Assembly (NCBI RefSeq): GCF_026262505.1
Contig: NC_067205.1
Coordinates: 21,299,585-21,363,584 of the forward strand
Direction: 5' to 3'
From: Trichomonas vaginalis G3
Taxonomy: Eukaryota; Parabasalia; Trichomonadida; Trichomonadidae
Length of the DNA stretch: 64,000 nucleotides
Part shown: one piece after another, positions 1 through 13,340 of the stretch
Layout of the letters: the number at the start of each line of letters is the position of its first letter
How positions within the stretch are numbered: the first letter of the stretch is position 1
The notes under the pieces: model-generated
Seen by the model: the letters and a program-made list of their open reading frames with translations, nothing else
What the model was told of the DNA's origin: nothing
Databases searched by the model: none
Position numbers and translations under genes: made by a program

Positions 1-249
1 GTAATGAGCGTAAATGTTTTGTCATGATTTCTTCGTATATGTTTTGTCATGATGCAAAAAATAATGAGTTCATTTACTCACAATATTTTTGTACAAAATG
101 TAAAGTATGGCGGTTTGAAACCGTCGGGAACCTTCACTTTTTTGACGAAGTGCAATTCTTCACTTCGTGTCAAAACTTCATCGTAATGAGCGTAAATGAT
201 CCAAAAATAATGTTTACGTTCATGGTTTCAGGTTATTCAATAATTAATT

Positions 250-690
250 ATTTTTGAAGAACTGAAGGTGTCACTACGTCACCATGTGTCACCAGGTCAT
301 TTAACTTCTCTGAAAAAATGAGACAACATGACATTTAGACAACAACACAGGAGGAAGGCAGTTATGACTTATTTTTGAAGAACTGAAGGTGTCACTCGGT
401 CACCAGGTAATTTAACTCATGACATTTTGACAACAACACAGGAGGAAGGCAGTTATGACTTATTTTTGAAGAACTGAAGGTGTCACTACGTCACCATGTG
501 TCACTCGGTCATTTAACTTCTCTGAAAAAATGAGACAACATGACATTTAGACAACAACACAGGAGGAAGGCAGTTATGACTTATTTTTGAAGAACTGAAG
601 GTGTCACTACGTCACCATGTGTCACTCGGTCATTTAACTTCTCTGAAAAAGTGTGACAACATGACATTTTGACAACACAGCAGGAAATAA
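250..690 (+). repeat. Tandem block of 90-120 bp inside U1
   Basis: The motif ATTTTTGAAGAACTGAAGG starts at about 250, 371, 462 and 583, giving periods near 121, 91 and 121 bp. Each block ends with GGAGGAAGGCAGTTATGACT, and a related single copy starts near 1088. The same set recurs 3070 bp downstream in the second long unit, and degraded reverse-complement copies are seen near 12300-12660 and 18200-18600. No coding potential is visible. Confidence 0.85.
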
Positions 691-885
691 ACTTCATCGT
701 AATGAACGTATATGTTTTGTCAAAACTTCTTCGTAAATGTTTTGTCATGATTTCTTCATCGTAATGAACGTATATGTTTTGTCAAAACTTCTTCGTATAT
801 GTTTTGTCAAAACTTCTTCGTAAATGTTTTGTCATGATTTCTTCATCGTAATGAGCGTAAATGACCCAAAAATAATGTTTAGGTG

Positions 886-907
886 AAGAGGTGAGATCTC
901 ACCTCTT
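886..907. repeat. Recurrent perfect palindrome centred on AGATCT
   Basis: The core AGAGGTGAGATCTCACCTCT is a perfect palindrome that extends one base further on each side. It follows a GTTTAGGTGA-type lead and precedes further CTCACCT repeats, so larger partial foldbacks are possible. Other exact copies start near 1774, 1928 and 3003 and recur in the second long unit and near 8840 and 9000. Degenerate copies occur on both sides of the strand switch near 11050. Confidence 0.9.
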
Positions 908-3070
908 TTCTCACCTCATTGAATTTTCATGATTTCTTCATCGTAATGAACGTATATGTTTTGTCAAAACTTCTTCATCGTAATGAACGTTAATGTTTTG
1001 TCGAAACTTCTTCATCGTAATGAGTGTAAATGATCCAAAAATAATGTTTTCATTAATGGTTTTTAGGTCATTCAATAATTAATTATTTTTGAAGAACTGA
1101 AGGTGCTACCATGTTACCATGTGCTACCAGGTCATTTAACTTCTCTGAAAAAATGAGACAACATGACATTTAGACAACAACACAGGAGGAAGGCAGTTAT
1201 GACTTCATCAGAACACTTCATCGTAATGAACGTTAATGTTTTGTCATGATGATTTTATCGTTAATGTTTTGTCGAAACTTCTTCATCGGAATGAGTGTAA
1301 ATGATCCAAAAATAATGTTTAGGGTAGATGGTTAGATCTCACCTCTTTTCTCACCTCATTGAATTTTCATGATTTCTTCATCGTAATGAACGTATATGTT
1401 TTGTCATGATGATTTTATCGTAATGAGCGTAAATGAATGTGTCGAAACTTCTTCATCGTAATGAACGTAAACGACTAAAAATAATGTTTAGGGTAGATGG
1501 TTAGATCTAACCTCATTTCTAATCTCATTTCTAATCTCATGATTTCTTCATTGTATATGTTTTGTCATGATTTCTTCATCGTAATGAGTGTAAATGAATG
1601 TGTCAAACATGAACGTATATGCTTTGTCAAGACTTCTTCATCGTAAATGTTTTGTCATGATTTCTTCATCGTAATGAGCGTATATGCTTTGTCATGATTT
1701 CTTCTTCGTAAATGTTTTGTCATGATTTCTTCATCGTAATGAGCGTAAATCAGACAAAAATATATTTTAGGTGAAGAGGTGAGATCTCACCTCTTTTCTC
1801 ACCTCATTGAATTTTCATGATTTCTTCATCGGAATGAACGTTTATATTTTGTCATGATTTCTTCGTATATGTTTTGTCATGATTTCTTCGTAATGAGCGT
1901 AAATGACCCAAAAATAATGTTTAGGTGAAGAGGTGAGATCTCACCTCTTTTCTCACCTCATTGAATTTTCATGATTTCTTCATCGGAAATGTTTTGTCAT
2001 GATTTCTTCGTTTATGTTTTGTCATGATTTCATCGTATATGCTTTGTCATGACTTCTTCATCGTAATGAACGTATATGCTTTGTCAAACATGAGCGTAAA
2101 TGTTTTGTCAAGACTTCTTCATCGTATATGTTTTGTCACTACTTCATCGTAAATGTTTTGTCATGATTTCTTCATCGTAATGAGCGTATATGTTTTGTCA
2201 AACATGAGCGTATATGTTTTGTCATGACTTCTTCATCGTAATGAACGTATATGCTTTGTCAAGACTTCTTCATCGTAATGAGTGTAAATGTTTTGTCAAA
2301 CATGAGCGTAAATGTTTTGTCAAGACTTCTTCATCGTAATGAACGTAAATGATTTGTCATGACTTCTTCATCGTAATGAGTGTAAATGTTTTGTCGAAAC
2401 TTCATCGTAAATGTTTTGTCAAACATGAACGTACATGTTTTGTCATGACTTCTTCATCGTAATGAATGTAAATGATTTGTCATGATTTCTTCGTTTATGT
2501 TTTGTCATGATTTCTTCATCGTAAATGTTTTGTCAAACATGAACGTACATGTTTTGTCATGATTTCTTCATCGTAATGAACGTAAATGATTTGTCATGAT
2601 TTCTTCGTTTATGCTTTGTCATGACTTCTTCATCGTAAATGTTTTGTCATGATTTCTTCGTTTATGTTTTGTCATGACTTCTTCATCGTAAATGTTTTGT
2701 CATGACTTCTTCGTTTATGTTTTGTCATGACTTCTTCGTATATGTTTTGTCAAAACTTCATCGTATATGTTTTGTCATGATTTCATCGTACATGTTTTGT
2801 CGAAACTTCTTCGTATATGTTTTGTCATGATTTCATCGTATATGCTTTGTCAAACATGAACGTAAATGATTTGTCGAAACTTCATCGTATATGCTTTGTC
2901 ATGACTTCTTCATCGTAAATGTTTTGTCATGATTTCTTCGTATAGGTTTTGTCATGATTTCTTCGTAATGAACGTAAATGACCCAAAAATAATGTTTAGG
3001 TGAAGAGGTGAGATCTCACCTCTTTTCTCACCTCTTTTCTCACCTCATGAATTTTCATGACTTCTTCATC

Positions 3071-6000
3071 GTAATGAGCGTAAATGTTTTGTCATGATTT
3101 CTTCGTATATGTTTTGTCATGATGCAAAAAATAATGAGTTCATTTACTCACAATATTTTTGTACAAAATGTAAAGTATGGCGGTTTGAAACCGTCGGGAA
3201 CCTTCACTTTTTTGACGAAGTGCAATTCTTCACTTCGTGTCAAAACTTCATCGTAATGAGCGTAAATGATCCAAAAATAATGTTTACGTTCATGGTTTCA
3301 GGTTATTCAATAATTAATTATTTTTGAAGAACTGAAGGTGTCACTACGTCACCATGTGTCACCAGGTCATTTAACTTCTCTGAAAAAATGAGACAACATG
3401 ACATTTAGACAACAACACAGGAGGAAGGCAGTTATGACTTATTTTTGAAGAACTGAAGGTGTCACTCGGTCACCAGGTAATTTAACTCATGACATTTTGA
3501 CAACAACACAGGAGGAAGGCAGTTATGACTTATTTTTGAAGAACTGAAGGTGTCACTACGTCACCATGTGTCACTCGGTCATTTAACTTCTCTGAAAAAA
3601 TGAGACAACATGACATTTAGACAACAACACAGGAGGAAGGCAGTTATGACTTATTTTTGAAGAACTGAAGGTGTCACTACGTCACCATGTGTCACTCGGT
3701 CATTTAACTTCTCTGAAAAAGTGTGACAACATGACATTTTGACAACACAGCAGGAAATAAACTTCATCGTAATGAACGTATATGTTTTGTCAAAACTTCT
3801 TCGTAAATGTTTTGTCATGATTTCTTCATCGTAATGAACGTATATGTTTTGTCAAAACTTCTTCGTAAATGTTTTGTCATGATTTCTTCATCGTAATGAG
3901 CGTAAATGACCCAAAAATAATGTTTAGGTGAAGAGGTGAGATCTCACCTCTTTTCTCACCTCATTGAATTTTCATGATTTCTTCATCGTAATGAACGTAT
4001 ATGTTTTGTCAAAACTTCTTCATCGTAATGAACGTTAATGTTTTGTCGAAACTTCTTCATCGTAATGAGTGTAAATGATCCAAAAATAATGTTTTCATTA
4101 ATGGTTTTTAGGTCATTCAATAATTAATTATTTTTGAAGAACTGAAGGTGCTACCATGTTACCATGTGCTACCAGGTCATTTAACTTCTCTGAAAAAATG
4201 AGACAACATGACATTTAGACAACAACACAGGAGGAAGGCAGTTATGACTTCATCAGAACACTTCATCGTAATGAACGTTAATGTTTTGTCATGATGATTT
4301 TATCGTTAATGTTTTGTCGAAACTTCTTCATCGGAATGAGTGTAAATGATCCAAAAATAATGTTTAGGGTAGATGGTTAGATCTCACCTCTTTTCTCACC
4401 TCATTGAATTTTCATGATTTCTTCATCGTAATGAACGTATATGTTTTGTCATGATGATTTTATCGTAATGAGCGTAAATGAATGTGTCGAAACTTCTTCA
4501 TCGTAATGAACGTAAACGACTAAAAATAATGTTTAGGGTAGATGGTTAGATCTAACCTCATTTCTAATCTCATTTCTAATCTCATGATTTCTTCATTGTA
4601 TATGTTTTGTCATGATTTCTTCATCGTAATGAGTGTAAATGAATGTGTCAAACATGAACGTATATGCTTTGTCAAGACTTCTTCATCGTAAATGTTTTGT
4701 CATGATTTCTTCATCGTAATGAGCGTATATGCTTTGTCATGATTTCTTCTTCGTAAATGTTTTGTCATGATTTCTTCATCGTAATGAGCGTAAATCAGAC
4801 AAAAATATATTTTAGGTGAAGAGGTGAGATCTCACCTCTTTTCTCACCTCATTGAATTTTCATGATTTCTTCATCGGAATGAACGTTTATATTTTGTCAT
4901 GATTTCTTCGTATATGTTTTGTCATGATTTCTTCGTAATGAGCGTAAATGACCCAAAAATAATGTTTAGGTGAAGAGGTGAGATCTCACCTCTTTTCTCA
5001 CCTCATTGAATTTTCATGATTTCTTCATCGGAAATGTTTTGTCATGATTTCTTCGTTTATGTTTTGTCATGATTTCATCGTATATGCTTTGTCATGACTT
5101 CTTCATCGTAATGAACGTATATGCTTTGTCAAACATGAGCGTAAATGTTTTGTCAAGACTTCTTCATCGTATATGTTTTGTCACTACTTCATCGTAAATG
5201 TTTTGTCATGATTTCTTCATCGTAATGAGCGTATATGTTTTGTCAAACATGAGCGTATATGTTTTGTCATGACTTCTTCATCGTAATGAGTGTAAATGTT
5301 TTGTCAAACATGAGCGTAAATGTTTTGTCAAGACTTCTTCATCGTAATGAACGTAAATGATTTGTCATGACTTCTTCATCGTAATGAGTGTAAATGTTTT
5401 GTCGAAACTTCATCGTAAATGTTTTGTCAAACATGAACGTACATGTTTTGTCATGACTTCTTCATCGTAATGAATGTAAATGATTTGTCATGATTTCTTC
5501 GTTTATGTTTTGTCATGATTTCTTCATCGTAAATGTTTTGTCAAACATGAACGTACATGTTTTGTCATGACTTCTTCATCGTAATGAACGTAAATGATTT
5601 GTCATGATTTCTTCGTTTATGCTTTGTCATGACTTCTTCATCGTAAATGTTTTGTCATGATTTCTTCGTTTATGTTTTGTCATGACTTCTTCATCGTAAA
5701 TGTTTTGTCATGACTTCTTCGTTTATGTTTTGTCATGACTTCTTCGTATATGTTTTGTCAAAACTTCATCGTATATGTTTTGTCATGATTTCATCGTACA
5801 TGTTTTGTCGAAACTTCTTCGTATATGTTTTGTCATGATTTCATCGTATATGCTTTGTCAAACATGAACGTAAATGATTTGTCGAAACTTCATCGTATAT
5901 GCTTTGTCATGACTTCTTCATCGTAAATGTTTTGTCATGATTTCTTCGTATAGGTTTTGTCATGACTTCTTCGTAATGAACGTAAATGACCCAAAAATAA

Positions 6001-6078
6001 TGTTTAGGTGAAGAGGTGAGATCTCACCTCTTTTCTCACCTCTTTTCTCACCTCATGAATTTTCATGACTTCTTCATC
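3071..6078 (+). repeat. Long satellite unit, copy U2 (3.01 kb)
   Basis: This is a near-perfect repeat of 1-3070. For most of its length the sequence is the same base for base at an offset of 3070. It is about 60 bp shorter because of a few small deletions of whole short repeats, for example in the stretches matching 790-830 and 2230-2280. Such near identity means recent unequal exchange, array homogenisation or an assembly duplication. Confidence 0.92.
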
Positions 6079-9055
6079 GTAATGAGCGTAAATGTTTTGT
6101 CATGATTTCTTCGTATATGTTTTGTCAAACATGAGCGTATATGTTTTGTCATGACTTCTTCGAATATGTTTTGTCAAGACTTCTTCGTATATGCTTTGTC
6201 AAACATGAACGTATATGTTTTGTCGAACCTTCACTTTTTTGACGAAGTGCAAATCTTCACTTCGTGTCAAAACTTCATCGTATATGTTTTGTCAAGACTT
6301 CTTCGTAAATGATTTGTCAAGACTTCTTCGTAAATGTTTTGTCATGACTTCATCGTAAATGTTTTGTCAAAACTTCATCGTATATGCTTTGTCAAACATG
6401 AACGTATATGTTTTGTCGAAACTTCATCGTATATGCTTTGTCAAACATGAACGTAAATGTTTTGTCGAACCTTCACTTTTTTGACGAAGTGCAAATCTTC
6501 ACTTCGTGTCAAAACTTCATCGTATATGCTTTGTCAAACATGAACGTATATGTTTTGTCAAACATGAACGTAAATGTTTTGTCGAACCTTCACTTTTTTG
6601 ACGAAGTGCAAATCTTCACTTCGTGTCAAGACTTCTTCGTAAATGATTTGTCAAGACTTCTTCGTAAATGTTTTGTCATGACTTCTTCGTATATGATTTG
6701 TCAAGACTTCATCGTAAATGTTTTGTCAAAACTTCATCGTATATGCTTTGTCAAACATGAACGTATATGTTTTGTCGAAACTTCATCGTATATGCTTTGT
6801 CAAACATGAACGTATATGTTTTGTCGAAACTTCATCGTATATGCTTTGTCAAACATGAACGTAAATGTTTTGTCGAACCTTCACTTTTTTGACGAAGTGC
6901 AAATCTTCACTTCGTGTCAAAACTTCATCGTATATGCTTTGTCAAACATTAACGTAAATGTTTTGTCGAACCTTCACTTTTTTGACGAAGTGCAAATCTT
7001 CACTTCGTGTCAAAACTTCATCGTATATGCTTTGTCAAACATGAACGTATATGTTTTGTCAAACATGAACGTAAATGTTTTGTCGAACCTTCACTTTTTT
7101 GACGAAGTGCAAATCTTCACTTCGTGTCAAGACTTCTTCGTAAATGATTTGTCAAGACTTCTTCGTAAATGTTTTGTCATGACTTCTTCGTATATGATTT
7201 GTCAAGACTTCATCGTAAATGTTTTGTCAAAACTTCATCGTATATGCTTTGTCAAACATGAACGTATATGTTTTGTCGAACCTTCACTTTTTTGACGAAG
7301 TGCAAATCTTCACTTCGTGTCAAAACTTCATCGTATATGCTTTGTCAAACATGAACGTATATGTTTTGTCGAAACTTCATCGTATATGCTTTGTCAAACA
7401 TGAACGTAAATGTTTTGTCGAACCTTCACTTTTTTGACGAAGTGCAAATCTTCACTTCGTGTCAAAACTTCATCGTATATGCTTTGTCAAACATTAACGT
7501 AAATGTTTTGTCGAACCTTCACTTTTTTGACGAAGTGCAAATCTTCACTTCGTGTCAAAACTTCATCGTATATGCTTTGTCAAACATGAACGTAAATGTT
7601 TTGTCGAACCTTCACTTTTTTGACGAAGTGCAAATCTTCACTTCGTGTCAAGACTTCTTCGTAAATGATTTGTCAAGACTTCTTCGTAAATGTTTTGTCA
7701 AAACTTCATCGTATATGCTTTGTCAAACATGAACGTATATGTTTTGTCAAACATGAACGTAAATGTTTTGTCGAACCTTCACTTTTTTGACGAAGTGCAA
7801 ATCTTCACTTCGTGTCAAAACTTCATCGTATATGCTTTGTCAAACATGAACGTAAATGTTTTGTCGAACCTTCACTTTTTTGACGAAGTGCAAATCTTCA
7901 CTTCGTGTCAAAACTTCATCGTATATGCTTTGTCAAACATGAACGTATATGTTTTGTCGAAACTTCATCGTATATGCTTTGTCAAACATGAACGTAAATG
8001 TTTTGTCGAACCTTCACTTTTTTGACGAAGTGCAAATCTTCACTTCGTGTCAAAACTTCATCGTATATGCTTTGTCAAACATGAACGTATATGTTTTGTC
8101 AAACATGAACGTAAATGTTTTGTCGAACCTTCACTTTTTTGACGAAGTGCAAATCTTCACTTCGTGTCAAGACTTCTTCGTAAATGATTTGTCAAGACTT
8201 CTTCGTAAATGTTTTGTCATGACTTCTTCGTATATGATTTGTCAAGACTTCATCGTAAATGTTTTGTCAAAACTTCATCGTATATGCTTTGTCAAACATG
8301 AACGTACATGTTTTGTCATGATTTCTTCATCGTAATGAACGTAAATGATTTGTCATGATTTCTTCGTTTATGCTTTGTCATGACTTCTTCATCGTAAATG
8401 TTTTGTCATGATTTCTTCGTTTATGTTTTGTCATGATTTCTTCGTTTATGTTTTGTCATGACTTCTTCGTTTATGTTTTGTCATGACTTCTTCGTATATG
8501 TTTTGTCAAAACTTCATCGTATATGTTTTGTCATGATTTCATCGTACATGTTTTGTCGAAACTTCTTCGTATATGTTTTGTCATGACTTCATCGTAAATG
8601 TTTTGTCATGATTTCTTCGTAAATGTTTTGTCATGATTTCATCGTAAATGTTTTGTCATGATTTCATCGTATATGCTTTGTCAAACATGAACGTAAATGA
8701 TTTGTCGAAACTTCATCGTATATGCTTTGTCATGACTTCTTCATCGTAAATGTTTTGTCATGATTTCTTCGTATAGGTTTTGTCATGACTTCTTCGTAAT
8801 GAACGTAAATGACCCAAAAATAATGTTTAGGTGAAGAGGTGAGATCTCACCTCTTTTCTCACCTCTTTTCTCACCTCATGAATTTTCATGACTTCTTCAT
8901 CGAAATGAGCGTAAATGTTTTGTCATGATTTCTTCGTATAGGTTTTGTCATGACTTCTTCGTAATGAACGTAAATGACCCAAAAATAATGTTTAGGTGAA
9001 GAGGTGAGATCTCACCTCTTTTCTCACCTCATGAATTTTCATGACTTCTTCATCG
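6079..9055 (+). repeat. Short-period hairpin-rich satellite array (type H)
   Basis: The region starts like a third long unit and then turns into tandem short blocks such as TATATGCTTTGTCAAACATG and AACGTAAATGTTTTGTCGAA. These alternate with a hairpin motif, TTTTTGACGAAGTG then CAAATCTT then CACTTCGTGTCAA. About fourteen copies of that motif lie between 6225 and 8170, in higher-order groups spaced roughly 400-590 bp apart. At 8810-9040 it returns to the palindromic sequence of the long units. The open frames here contain endlessly repeated FIVYALSNMNV-type peptides and are by-products of a repeat period divisible by three. Confidence 0.88.
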
Positions 9056-11040
9056 TAATAGCGATTGTTGTCATGATTTGAGTCTTCGTGATATGTATGT
9101 TTGTCATGATGCATAAAAATGAATGAGTTATTCTACCACAAATGATTGTTTGTAAAAAATGAGATGTGCGGTTGAACCGCGGGACTCATTTTTATTGACG
9201 AAGGCAGATTCTTACCACTTGTGTCAAACTTCATCGTATGGCGTAATGAGTCAAAAAAGTGACGTTATGTTATTTAGGTTATCAAAGTAAATTATTTTGA
9301 AGAACGATAGTGTCCACTTAGATCACCATGTTCCATAGGTCTTTAATTCTCGATGAAAAATTGAAGACAACCTGACATTAAACACACAAAGGGAAGGGCA
9401 GTTTTGAGACTTATTTTGAAGAACTGAAGTTGTCATTCGTCACCAGTAATTTAACTCATGAATTTTGGACAACACACATGGAGGAAGGGCAAGTTATGCT
9501 TTTTTGAAGAATTGAAGTTAACTAACGTCTCATCCATGTTCACACGGTATTTCTACTTCTCTGAATAAAATTGAGAAACATGACATATTGAGGTTAAACG
9601 ACACAGGATAGAGTGTATGGACTATATTTTGAAAACTGAAGTGTCATGAAGTCACCATTGTAATGCGAGGATCTCATTCATTTAACTTCTCTTGAAAAGA
9701 TGTGAACAACATGAACATTTTGGACGAACAAACGGAGGAATAACTTCAATCCGTAATGAAGAAATAATGATTTAGTAAAATCTTGGTCAAATTTTTGTCA
9801 TGATTTCTTTCATCGTCAATGAACGTAAGTGTTTTGTCAAACTCTTCGTATATGTTTTGTCAAAACTTCTCTGTAAATGTTTTGTCAAGATTTCTTTTTC
9901 ATCGTAATGCGCGTAAATGACCCAAATAAATGTTTAGGTGAAGAGGTGAGATCTTCACTCTTTTCTCACCTCATTGAATTTTCAATGATTTCTTCATGCG
10001 TAATGAACGTATATTGTTTTGTCAAAATCTTCATCGTAATGAACGTTAATGTTTTTGTCGAAATTCTTTTCATCGTAATGAGTGTAAATGATCCAAAAAT
10101 AATGTTTTCATAATGGTTTTTAGGTTATTAATAATTAATTATTTTTGAAGAATGAAGGTGCTACATGTTACATGGATGCTACAAGGTCATTTAACTTCTC
10201 TGAAAAAATGAGACAACATGACATTTAGACAACAACACGGGAGGAAGGCAGTTATGACTTCATCAGAACACTTCATCGTAATGAACGTTAATGTTTTGTC
10301 ATGATGATTATTCGTTAATGTTTTGTCGAAACTTCTTCATCGGAATGAAGTAAATGATCCAAAAATAATGTTTAGGGTAGATGCTTAGATCTCACCTCTT
10401 TTCTCACCATCATTGAATTCATGATTTCTTCATCGTAATGAACGTATATGTTTGTCATGATGATTTTATCGTAATGAGCGTAATGATGTGTCGAACCTTC
10501 TTCATCGTATGAACGGTAAACGACTAAAAATAATGTTTGGGTAGATGGTTAGATCTAACTCATTTCTAATCTCATTTCTAAATCTCATGATTTCTTCATT
10601 GTATATTGTTTTTTCATGATTTCTTCATCGTAATGAGTTGAAATGAATGTGTCAAACATGAACGTATATGCTTTGTCCGACTTCTTCATCGTAAATGTTT
10701 TGTCATGAATTTCTTCATGTTGGTAATCAGCTTTTGTACATAAGATAATTTCTATACATCGTAATGAGGCGTAAATCAGACAAAAATTATATTTAGGTGA
10801 AGAGGTGAGATCTACCTCTTACTAATATTGATTTTCATTGATATCTTCATACGGAATGAAGTTTATATTTTGACATCAGATTTCTTCGTATATGTTTTGT
10901 CATGATTTCTTCGTAATGAGCGTAAAATGCCAAAAAATGTTTAGGTAGGAGGCTGGGATTCACCATCAATTTTTCTCACCTCATTGAATTTTTCATGATT
11001 TCTTCATCCGGAAATGTTTTTGTCATGATTTCTTGTTGTA
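9056..11040 (+). repeat. Indel-rich third copy of the long unit (about 2 kb)
   Basis: The sequence follows bases 1-2010 of the long unit in order: GTACAAAATG-like start, tandem blocks, palindrome, CTAATCTCATTTC block, then the second palindrome. Scattered single-base insertions and deletions occur every few tens of bases. The change from nearly error-free copies to this noisy copy is abrupt at about 9055. That pattern fits unpolished long-read sequence better than slow decay. Confidence 0.75.
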
Positions 11041-11072
11041 TTGGTTGCATGTGAAGTATCGAAGAAGGAGAC
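11041..11072. other. Strand-switch junction in the satellite
   Basis: To the left the repeat reads in the plus orientation and to the right in reverse complement. Both arms stop at about the same place in the long unit (near unit position 2010-2020). The roughly 30 bases between them do not match the satellite. This could be the centre of a true palindrome or a read-through junction in a foldback or chimeric read. Confidence 0.6.
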
Positions 11073-13340
11073 TAATTCATGACAAAACATACAACGAAAT
11101 CTGAAAAACCATTCGATGAAAGAAATCATAGAAAATTTCTGAAGGTGAGGAACAGAGGTGAGAAATTACATCTTACCTAAAATCATTTTTGGGGTATCTT
11201 AAGCTCAATACGAAAATAAACTCAGAAGCACAAAAATCAATACGAGAAATCTGGACAAAAATAACGTAATTCCGATGAAGAATCATGAAAAGTCAAATGA
11301 GGTGAAAAGAACACACTTTAACTAAAACAGATATAAATTTTATGACGCCATTACGATAAGAAAAACAAAGACATTTAACAGAAAACAAAAATCATGACAG
11401 CATAACGCTCTATTACGATAAGAATTGAGACAAAACATTTACGATGAAAAGTTACAAAGCAATACGTTCATGTTTGACACATTCATTACACCATCGATGA
11501 AGAAATCAATAAAAACAATATACAATTTAAGAAAAAAAATAATAAAGAAAAATAGAAAATGAATATCTAAGATAATACCTAAATTTTAGTCGTTACGTTC
11601 ATGGATACGAAAGAAGAACATACGATAAAATCATAATGACAACATCGTTCGATTACGATGAAGAAAAATGAAAAAAATGAGGTGAGAAAGAGATGAGATA
11701 ACCCATACGACCTAAACATTATTTGTGGATCATTTCATCCAATATGATAAATTTCGACAAAAAAAACATTACGAATCATCATGACAATACATAACGTTCA
11801 TTACGATAAGTGTTTGATGAAAGGTAACATGCAATTTCCATCAGTGTTGTAATCCTAAAATGTTATGTTGTCTCATTTTTCACAGAAGAAGTTAAAAATG
11901 ATGGTAGCAACATAGGTAAAGGATGAGCACATTCAGTTCTTATCAAAATATTGATATTGAATAACCTAAAAAACCCATAATGAAAAACATTAAATTTTGG
12001 ATATTAACACTATTAAGAATGAAGAATTTCACAAAAATTACGTTAATTCGATAAAGTTTAATGAAAAAATGATATACGTTCATTATGAGAACAACAGAAA
12101 TTCAACAAGAGTGAGATTCAAATAAACATTTATTTGTCATTTCGCTTCATTCGATGAAAAAACATGACAGATACAAATTTACGAAAAGTTATGAATTAAA
12201 GAAAGTTTGAAAATCGTAAACGTATAACATATTGGACAATACATATAGTAATCAATTACGATGAAGTTGTTATTTAATACTGTTTTGTCAAAATGTCATG
12301 TTTAAAAACTTTTTCAGAGAAGTTACAATGACCCATGAGTAAGTGAACCTTCAGTTCTTCAATAATAGAGTCATAACGCATCCTTCACTGTGTTTGTTGT
12401 CTAATATTGTTCCTCAGTTTCAGAGAGATTAAAATACCGAGTGACACATGGTGACGATAGTGAACATTCGTTTTCAAAAATAAGTCATGAACTGGCTTTC
12501 TCCTGTGTTGTTGTAGAGTTGAAATTACCTGTCGACGAGTGAACCTTCAGTTCTCAAAAAATTAGTCATAACTCCTCTTGTGTTGTTGTTGAAATTCATG
12601 TTTGTTTTCAATTTTTTAAGAGAAGTTTAAGACCTGGACACATTGGTGACTAGTACACTTACCAGTTCTTCAACAATAATTAATTAATAGTGAGATAACC
12701 TGAAACGAATAACGTGAACAATTATTCTGGATAATTTAACGCTCATTACGATAAGTTATGACACCGTAAAACGTGAAGAATTGCACTTCGTAAAAAAAAC
12801 GTGAAGGTCCATCGGAGGTTTCAAACGGCATACTTTCATTTTTACAAAAATATTGTGAGTAAATGAAATCTATAACTATAAACATATACGAAAATAAATC
12901 AAAACATTTACGCTCATATCAGAAGAATCAGAAACTATGAGGTGAGACAAAGAGGTGAGATCTCACCTCTACACTAAACAAAATAATATATAGGGTCATT
13001 GTACGTTCATTACTGAAGAAGTCATGACAAAACTAAATAGAGAAATCATAGACAAACTTCAAGCTCATTTTCGATGAGAAAAGTATCGAAATTAATAAGT
13101 GAGAAAAGAGGTGGAAAAGACGGTGAGTATCTGACCATCTTCACTAACTATTGTCTGGTCTGTACGTTCATTACGAAGAATATGCGAAAAACGTATACGA
13201 AGAGAATCATGACTAAACATACTAGGATCGCAGAAGTCATGAACAAAGCATATAAGTTCGATCATTACGTTCAGTTTGACAAAGCTATACGATGAATCAT
13301 GAAAAACCTACGATGAAATCATACAAACATTACGAAGGAA
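11073..13340 (-). repeat. Reverse-complement, indel-rich long unit
   Basis: The sequence reads as the reverse complement of the long unit from about unit position 2010 back to 1, with noise similar to the left arm. The block at 12640-12860 is the reverse complement of the unit's start, including the GAAGTGCAATTCTTCACTTC hairpin. The indels differ from those in the left arm, so the two arms are independent noisy copies. Confidence 0.7.

Larger units (their letters stand above)
1..3070 (+). repeat. Long satellite unit, copy U1 (3.07 kb)
   Basis: This is the first of two head-to-tail copies of a 3-kb unit. The unit is built from short degenerate blocks of the type CTTCATCGTAATGAACGTA and TATGTTTTGTCATGAT, with interspersed palindromes (about 886, 1774, 1928 and 3003) and four tandem copies of a block of about 90-120 bp at 250-690. 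Short open frames in it read through the repeat and show no protein-like composition, so I call no gene. The start is arbitrary because the array probably continues to the left of the window. Confidence 0.9.

Noticed and set aside
24-3327. Two identical 77-codon frames beginning MISSYMFCHDAKNNEF
   Set aside because: They lie at the same place in the two satellite units and are reading of repeat DNA. The noisy copies near 9100 and 12900 do not keep the frame.
6408-8335. Several open frames of 70-160 codons with repeated FIVYALSNMNVNVLSNLHFFDEVQ peptides
   Set aside because: They follow the tandem repeat exactly and recur only because the repeat blocks keep one frame open. The composition and overlap of starts and stops do not look like a gene.
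6079-8800. CRISPR-like array of repeats and spacers
   Set aside because: The repeats are degenerate and tandem without unique spacers of constant length, no cas genes are present, and the surroundings are eukaryotic.
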